Below, piece after piece: positions 58,426 to 64,000 of a stretch of DNA of 64,000 nucleotides. Under the pieces are notes generated by a model that worked only from the letters and a program-made list of their open reading frames with translations, did no database searches and had not been told where the DNA came from. Numbering within the stretch: the stretch's first letter is position 1; every line of letters begins with the position of its first letter. This DNA comes from Eublepharis macularius (taxonomy: Eukaryota; Chordata; Lepidosauria; Squamata; Eublepharidae). Position numbers and translations under genes: made by a program. The DNA is taken from positions 87,468,217-87,532,216 of the forward strand of contig NC_072799.1 of the NCBI RefSeq assembly GCF_028583425.1. Reading direction: 5' to 3'.

Positions 58426-59299
58426 CTGCAAAACAGAAAGAGAAGGGAGAAAAAACATCAGTTAGCCGTGTCTAAACAAGAGGCAACACTAAAAGATTCC
58501 TAGTTTTCACCAGCATTTGTATGATTTGAGGATATTAAAACCTGTACAGAGGTTGGAGCACTTTCTTCTTGCTAAAATTATGCCACCGCTTTTGAAGAAC
58601 AGGTACTGTTCCAGCTACACCTGCTTTGGGGGACCTGCTGGCCGAAATGTAACATCTAAGAAATGCTGTCCTAGGTCCATTTTTTTCAATTACCTGTTTA
58701 ACGTAATGACCTATATGGTATGTTCTTCTGGTCTAGCAGCAAGTCAGCAGGGAAAGATTCATTCTTTGCTTTTTCCAGCTCCAAACATAATTAGCTCTCA
58801 TGGCCAGACATGAATAGCAAATCCTATAACCTGTCTGTAAAGTCAGGGCTGCTGCCCAGGAGCGTATAAAGTAATAAACAGGACATCTCTGAGCACATGC
58901 AAAGTGTTTTTGGGTTGCTGCTATGGACTGAGATTTTACAATACCACCTAAACATTATTCCATATATGCTCATATGCCCTTTGGCTCAGGCCCAAACCAC
59001 ACATACCAGCAGCAGACACCACCCTATTTGGCAACATTCAGGTCTTTCCCAAATCATGTTTAAAACAGAGTCCAACGTAAAGAGCAAAAGGGCAGAGTCC
59101 TCCATTGACTGTGGCTTCCCTCCCTGCAATCTGGCCCCAGATGTCACTGCTCCCTCCTCCAGGCAGGCTCCAGTACTGGAAATGAGCCTAGCAAGGAGAC
59201 AGTCCTCAGGGAGAACAGCTGAAGGAAGATAAGAAAAATTGGGCAGGAAAGGTTCAGCATCCCTCACCTACAAGCTTTAACAGCTCTTTAAAAATCAGA

Positions 59300-59514
59300 C
59301 ACCTCTGACCTGGATAGCCCAGGTGAGCCTGATCTGGTCAGATCTCAAAAGCTAAGCAGGGTCGGCCTTGGTTAGTACTTGGATGGTAGACATCCGAGGA
59401 AGACCAGGGTTGCAGAGGCAGGCAATGCCAAACTACCTCTGCTAGTCTCTTGCCATGAAAACCCCACCAGGGGTCGCCATAAGTCAGCTATGACTTGAGG
59501 GCATTCTCCACCAC
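59300..59514 (+). mobile_element. 5S rRNA-derived SINE, copy B
   Basis: gcctgatctggtcagatctc, aaaagctaagcagggtcgg and gttagtacttggatgg are 5S rRNA sequence. The body runs to cttgagggcattctccacc. It lies in SRD5A3 intron 4. Confidence 0.88.
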
Positions 59515-59598
59515 AAAGTCAGACCCCCCCCCTTCAGCACTATGAAGCATTGACTTGAGAGGAAAAAACGTGGTCCATAGCTACTACAGACACCATAC

Positions 59599-59721
59599 CT
59601 GATTTATTTTTCCTCAGATTGGCTAGGATAACATGACACCTCTGCTGATGAACTGAGGCCCAAATGAACATCATGAGTCCAAAGACGTGGCACCAGCAGA
59701 TGGTCGGCCTGCCACCTCTCC
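59599..59721 (-). CDS. SRD5A3: SRD5A3 exon 4
   Basis: The 123-bp exon encodes [20 protein letters not shown] and [20 protein letters not shown] plus S and one base. Human has [20 protein letters not shown] and HVILGNLRKNKAG. The acceptor is tggtccag|GGAGAGG, the only nearby AG that keeps the frame. The stretch before the conserved tryptophan is several residues shorter than in human and diverged, so this acceptor is the least certain of the gene's junctions. The donor is AAATCAG|gtatgg. Confidence 0.88.
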
Positions 59722-59904
59722 CTGGACCATGCAAAAAAACCAAGAAGTGTGTTAGAATCCACAGTTCTTCTACTGACTCTGTTTCCTTCCCAGGGGCATC
59801 GTTCACCCTCCACCTGAGAATTCTCTGAACTCATTCTGTTGCGTGTACAGACCAGGTCTTTACTCTAACAAGAAAAAAAAATGTGTGTGTTACGTTATTA
59901 TAGT

Positions 59905-60112
59905 GCTCTGACCTGGATAGCCCAGGTGAGCCCGATCTCGTCAGATCTCAGAAGCTAAGCAGGGTCAGCCTTGGTGAGTAATTGGATGGGAGACCTCCAA
60001 GGGAGACCAGTGTTGTAGAGGCAGGCAATGGCAAACCACCTCTGTTAGTCTCTTGCCATGGAAACCTCACCAGGGGTTGCCATAAGCCATCTATGACTTG
60101 AGGGCACCACAC
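59905..60112 (+). mobile_element. 5S rRNA-derived SINE, copy C
   Basis: gcccgatctcgtcagatctc and gaagctaagcagggtcagcc are almost pure 5S rRNA sequence, so this is the best preserved of the three copies. It lies in SRD5A3 intron 3, some 390 bp from copy B. Confidence 0.9.
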
Positions 60113-60135
60113 AATTATAGTACCAAAACACTTAC

Positions 60136-60330
60136 CTTCCCGGACACCAGGTGGCACTTGACTTAACACTGTTAAACCCACCAGCACATAGTAAGAGAGT
60201 CCAAAGCAATACTGTATGACGTGAATTACTCCTCTGGAGAACACGCTGATGCGAAGACATTCCCAGAGTCGCCTACAGCTGTTCAGCCAGACAAAAAGGC
60301 AAACCAGAAAAGCAGAGAGGGACTCACCAC
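60136..60330 (-). CDS. SRD5A3: SRD5A3 exon 3
   Basis: The 195-bp exon encodes [40 protein letters not shown] and [20 protein letters not shown] plus PGVRE. Human has [20 protein letters not shown] and [20 protein letters not shown]. The acceptor is cttctag|GTGGTG and the donor is CGGGAAG|gtaagt. It holds several membrane helices. Confidence 0.97.
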
Positions 60331-60743
60331 CTAGAAGTCCAACACAGGTCGACATGTAAAAACTACTGCTCACTTCCCCAGAAATGCTAAATTCATTCAG
60401 CAAACTATAGGATTAAGAGAAGAAAGTTCATGCCAGCACTGCACAAAACACTGAGTGGCACTGCAAGAAATTTACACGCACAGAGTACTTGGTGCTCTTA
60501 GAACGGCCTGTGCTGTACTCTGGAAACGATCCCTTGGCTGCCAAATCTATTTTTCCTTAAAAGATCTTGGCCATCTCATCAGGTCAGGGCACAGTCGGAA
60601 CTTAAATGGCATCTTCCCTCCCAATGATAAGACATCAGCCTTCTCCAAGATGATCCTGGGCTGATTTATATTCAGAAGATTTATACGATCTGAAGAGAAA
60701 CCAGCATAGGTTGTACGTTCCTTTTATAAACTGGCGGTCTTAC

Positions 60744-60916
60744 CATTCTCAGAAAAATACGTGCCTCCGTTCCAGTCCTGGGATGCTTCACCAAGAATGC
60801 CGAGCAAATCCTGAAACCAAACTGGGAAGGGCCACGAGAAGAAAAGGCTTTGGGTGAGCCACAGGAGCAGGATGCCATTCCAGATCACAGCCACAACATA
60901 GAAGTGATAGAACCAT
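60744..60916 (-). CDS. SRD5A3: SRD5A3 exon 2
   Basis: The 173-bp exon encodes [40 protein letters not shown] and [17 protein letters not shown] plus one base. It matches human [20 protein letters not shown] and LTQSLFL. The acceptor chosen is cgtctttag|ATGG because it alone completes the split arginine from exon 1. Other AGs upstream would break the phase. The donor is GAGAATG|gtaaga. Confidence 0.95.
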
Positions 60917-61019
60917 CTAAAGACGGAAGCAAAAAACAACTGGTGGTTTTCTGCAAAGGGCTCCCAAGTTCCCACATCCTGAAAACCAAATAGCTTCCCT
61001 TCCAGAAAAGAGTGCCACG

Positions 61020-61135
61020 ACCGAGAGCTGTGGTTCTCAAAAACTTATGCTACAATAAAGTTGGTTAGTCTTAAAGGTGCTACTGGACTCTGCTATTTTG
61101 CTACTGCAGACTAACACAGCTAACTCCTCTGGATC
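61020..61135 (+). repeat. Penelope-like tail
   Basis: gagagctgtggttctcaaaa, then acttatgctacaataaagtt, ggtgctactggactctgct and ctaacacagctaactcctct, ending as at 57535. It lies in SRD5A3 intron 1. GAAA is changed to CAAAAA. Confidence 0.65.
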
Positions 61136-62725
61136 TATGACCTTCCCTTGAGGAGAGTAATCTCTAGCACCACCCAGTGGCACTGAAAGATTAATGCTAG
61201 AGAAGTCACCTGTTTTGTTATCTAAGGTAGCAAGTTGTCAAATCGGAGAGCTTCTTGGCTGGGTTTTTTTAGTGTTTTTGCCCCTTCGACAGGGAAGCTT
61301 ATAAGAGGACGGCCACCCCAGCACTGAATTCATGTCTTAATTTCAAAGATATCAAGACCTCACAGTAAACTGAAAAACATCAGCTACCACTAGAAGTTTA
61401 GTCGAGAGACCTTGTCTCCACAGCCAGCAAAAATGAAGTGGGAGAATGGACTGTACCAGCTCAGGCTGCAAATAGAAAATACCATTTTTAAATTCCCCCC
61501 CAGCTAAAAGAAAGTCCCTACAAGCTATAAAAAACAAAAGAAAAATACCTTCTCTTAACACACCAGGAAGAACAGATTTATCTTGCTCCATATACTGCAG
61601 TGATTCTTTTGTATGTACAGGGAATTTTATGCAGGGCAGCATTAAAAATATGAGCCCCCCCACCTGCAATCTGATGTGCTGCAGTCCATTCTAGTGCCAC
61701 AAAACTGCTCCACCTCATTCTGCCAATTGTGAGCGTGAAGTTTCAAACACAGCGACATGCATCTCCATTGTGTCTGGAACTGTGTTGTGAACATACTGTT
61801 TGTTTTGCATCTCATTAGCAGAAAGAGGAGGGTTCATTTTCTCCTAAACATATTATTTAAGCTGTACACTTACTTGGGGATGAATCCCATTAAAATTAAC
61901 AGGGCTTACTCCCCAGTAAACACGCATAGATTCAGGTTGCTTGAAATAACTCCTGTTGATTTCAGTAATTTGTACAATGTCAATTCCCCATTTTTAGCTT
62001 CTACAGTACAGGGGCCACAATTTGACATTGGTGCACTTAACCACCCCAGATTCGTAAGACAGGCCTGCTGAGAATTGTGGCAGAGTATATTTTTTAAAAA
62101 GGTTATATACATAATGTAACAGGCATAACAATCCATGGGACAATATTGTTGATCAGGAAAATGCATATATTAAGGCTCCATTTAACCCATTAAACATGCA
62201 TTTAACCCATTAAACATTTTAGCAGAAGCTTTTGATTCTGTTTTTTTTTTAAACCCAGCAAATATATGATTGAAATAGCACGGTCTCCAGCACTCAAATT
62301 GATCAAATGGACTCATGATCTCCAAGGAAGTGTTTTAAGTACCAGAGATGCTAATAACACTTCCTCTGTGAAATACAGCACTTATACAAACACAGGTGCC
62401 TCTGCTTTTTCTTGTAAACTCGTGACTTAGTGTTAAATGGCTTTGAGTTCAATCTACAGCAATTTAAACTGCATAGGCACCAAGGTTGCGTTTCTGATGT
62501 ATTTCACAGTGTATTTCTCAATACCCCAAATTTATCCTTGGCAATCATGACACCAAAACTCTGCCTTGAGTTGGATTCATCTGGCTGCTAGATATTGTGC
62601 GTTTGCTGTTGTTTATCTCCTGTTTTTTCTGGAGTGGATCATAATTGCACAATAGCCAAAACAACATTGATCCTATCTTGGTACAGCTGTAGGACAGGTG
62701 CATGAAACAATGTCGGATCAAAGGT

Positions 62726-62880
62726 AACATACTGTATTGGATTCTTACTAATGCTATGTCTTTGTAAACTTGCATTTATTTACCCTATAGCATTGTTTAT
62801 GGAAATGTCCTTGATATTGATTGTACTAATCTCACACTGTGTAATCTGCTTGAGTCTCAGTGAGAAAGGCGGACTAAAAA
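62726..62880 (+). repeat. LINE/SINE-type tail, single copy
   Basis: gtattggattcttactaatg, gcattgtttatggaaatgtc and cagtgagaaaggcggacta match the units at 47925-48290. Confidence 0.6.
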
Positions 62881-63224
62881 TGGCACCCCCCCCCCAAAAA
62901 GAATAATAAGAGTTTGTCCTCCCTAGGACTGCAGGCAAAATGAAGGACTGGATGGAAAGCCCTCTCCCCTGCTCAAGACACTGCAAGCCACTTCCCTGAA
63001 CTTTCACTGAGAAGAGGGAATAAATATCTAGATAATTTTGACTTGTAGAGCTCTAACAGTGGAAGCAAGACTGAGAAGTCAACCTGTTTCTGCCTTCCAA
63101 CAAGTGCACAAGCAGTAACTGACAGATGCTAGACATTTCCTCTCTCACAGTACAAAATGTTGTGACAGAACACAATGAACGACTTAAACCGTGATTAAGT
63201 ATTTGCTGCTCCACATTGATATTT

Positions 63225-63225
<1 letters not shown>

Positions 63226-63268
<43 letters not shown>
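63226..63268. repeat. (TTCT)n microsatellite
   Basis: About ten uninterrupted TTCT units lie in SRD5A3 intron 1. Confidence 0.95.
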
Positions 63269-63449
63269 TGACCTATTGTTCTTAAGTAATATTTATCAGA
63301 TGTAACTGGGAACAGGAGGAAGAATGGAAGAATTCAGGCCAGAGGAGGTCAAAATATAAACTACCAAAAAAGCTGACTTCCTGTGAGTTGCCCGAATTCT
63401 CACGGCCTGAACCAAAACGTTAGCTAAAACAAGGACATTTTCTACTCTT

Positions 63450-64000
63450 GAATCTGCTAACAAACCGCATCGATGTCGCGTGCGCTGCCCTGATCAGCCG
63501 CCCCTCACCGCAGACATTTGCAGCGCGTTGGCTGCGCGTTTAAAATAAGAAGCCGCGGGGCTCCAACTCTCCCGGCAAGCCAAGCAGCCCGGGAGAAGAA
63601 AGCCTTTCCGGGAGCCCCTCGCCCTGGGCTCCGGCTGACCCAATGGACTTGTCAAATCACCCGCCAGGCTCCGAAGGTTTTCTGCCTCCCTCCCAAAGCC
63701 CGCTTTCCTAGCAAGAGGGAAAGCACTCTGCACATGCCCAGAGGCGCTCTCGCGGCTGATTCCTAGGAAGAATTCTAAGGGTCCCCCAAGTCCCTCGGGC
63801 CCGCTCCCTTCACCTCTTGGGCACATCGCAGCGCCGCAGCCAGGCCGGCCGCTGCCCGCAACCGCCCTTGGTCTTCCCGTAGCGGAGCAGATCATGGAAG
63901 AGCCCCGCCAGGCTGAGCGCGGGAGACCCGGGCGGGGGCTGCAGCCGCGGCAGAGCCAGCAGCGCGGCCAGGAAAGCGCCCGCCAGCCCCAGCCACAGCC
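63450..64000. promoter_or_regulatory. CpG island over SRD5A3 5' end
   Basis: GC- and CpG-rich sequence begins near 63450 and runs to the window edge, covering SRD5A3 exon 1 and the first few hundred bases of intron 1. This is the usual mark of a housekeeping promoter. The transcription start is likely beyond 64000. Confidence 0.7.
63814..64000 (-). CDS. SRD5A3: SRD5A3 exon 1 (partial, 5' end cut by window)
   Basis: The 187 bp in view encode LWLGLAGAFLAALLALPRLQ, a proline-rich stretch, then LAGLFHDLLRYGKTKGGCGQ and RPAWLRRCDVPK plus two bases of arginine. Human has IFQDLIRYGKTKCGEPS and FDVPKRYF at this place. The leucine/alanine-rich start is the first membrane helix. The donor is CCCAAGAG|gtgaag. 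The start codon lies past 64000. Confidence 0.93.

Larger units (their letters stand above)
61136..63449. other. SRD5A3: SRD5A3 intron 1, remainder
   Basis: It holds a palindromic-MITE remnant near 61870-61965, a LINE/SINE-type tail (62726-62880), a C run at 62887-62896 and (TTCT)n (63226-63268). No gene is recognised. Confidence 0.5.
58166..64000 (-). other. SRD5A3: SRD5A3 gene (five coding exons, start codon beyond window)
   Basis: SRD5A3 is an ER membrane reductase of the steroid 5-alpha-reductase fold. It works in the polyprenol-to-dolichol pathway that feeds N-glycosylation, and human loss causes a glycosylation disorder. Five exons read in consistent phase: 63814 to beyond 64000, 60744-60916, 60136-60330, 59599-59721 and 58166-58425. 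They give 311 residues, so only a handful of N-terminal residues are missing (human is 318). The C-terminal reductase domain is intact, including [11 protein letters not shown] and the CHEFY histidine that corresponds to human His296. Transcription runs head to tail with TMEM165. A CpG island covers exon 1. Confidence 0.96.

Noticed and set aside
59905-60112. 5S rRNA gene
   Set aside because: The 5S part is followed by a SINE body, and two diverged siblings share that body; it is a 5S-derived SINE.

Overview
This is vertebrate nuclear DNA, almost certainly from a reptile and most probably a squamate. Three host genes lie in an order known in amniotes: the 3' part of CLOCK on the plus strand (coding exons 6725-16743), the whole of TMEM165 on the minus strand (coding exons 48958 down to 25802), and nearly all of SRD5A3 on the minus strand (from beyond 64000 down to 58166). 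CLOCK and TMEM165 converge tail to tail. This matches the SRD5A3-TMEM165-CLOCK block of human 4q12. Exon junctions were placed by consensus splice sites, unbroken reading phase and remembered human protein sequence. All in-window reading frames are open, so the three genes look functional. CLOCK is the circadian bHLH-PAS activator. TMEM165 is a Golgi Mn2+/Ca2+ transporter and SRD5A3 an ER reductase of the dolichol pathway, both needed for protein glycosylation.

The rest is introns, UTRs and spacers packed with mobile elements. 1-6280 (CLOCK intron) is a broken DIRS-type retroelement cut by a 1000-bp Helitron and by a CR1 LINE. 6932-12279 (CLOCK intron) holds two closely related L2-like LINEs. 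16744 to about 22020 is the long CLOCK 3' UTR, carrying a hAT-like foldback element with an exact 8-bp target duplication. 22020-24700 is the gap between the convergent genes. The TMEM165 introns hold a foldback of unknown kind (26.0-26.5 kb), a CR1 (28.7-30.3 kb), a second, internally deleted DIRS-type fossil (30.6-33.35 kb), a second Helitron (34.7-35.7 kb), a possible solo LTR (36.6-37.4 kb), a palindromic Penelope-like element (38.0-38.3 kb), a 225-bp direct duplication (44.0/45.8 kb) and a 47-bp tandem array beside exon 1 (48.3-48.5 kb). 49.2-58.1 kb lies between TMEM165 and SRD5A3 and holds tRNA- and 5S-rRNA-derived SINEs, a second hAT-like element, an old L2 and Penelope-like tails. CpG islands mark the 5' ends of TMEM165 (48.55-49.25 kb) and SRD5A3 (63.45-64.0 kb).

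The mix of CR1, L2, DIRS, tRNA- and 5S-derived SINEs, Helitrons and hAT/foldback MITEs is what points to a squamate; the species cannot be told from this window. The least expected signals are hammerhead-ribozyme-like cores in two dispersed repeat families, one of them in tandem-plus-inverted form just inside TMEM165 intron 1, and a pair of Helitrons that share a captured MITE.
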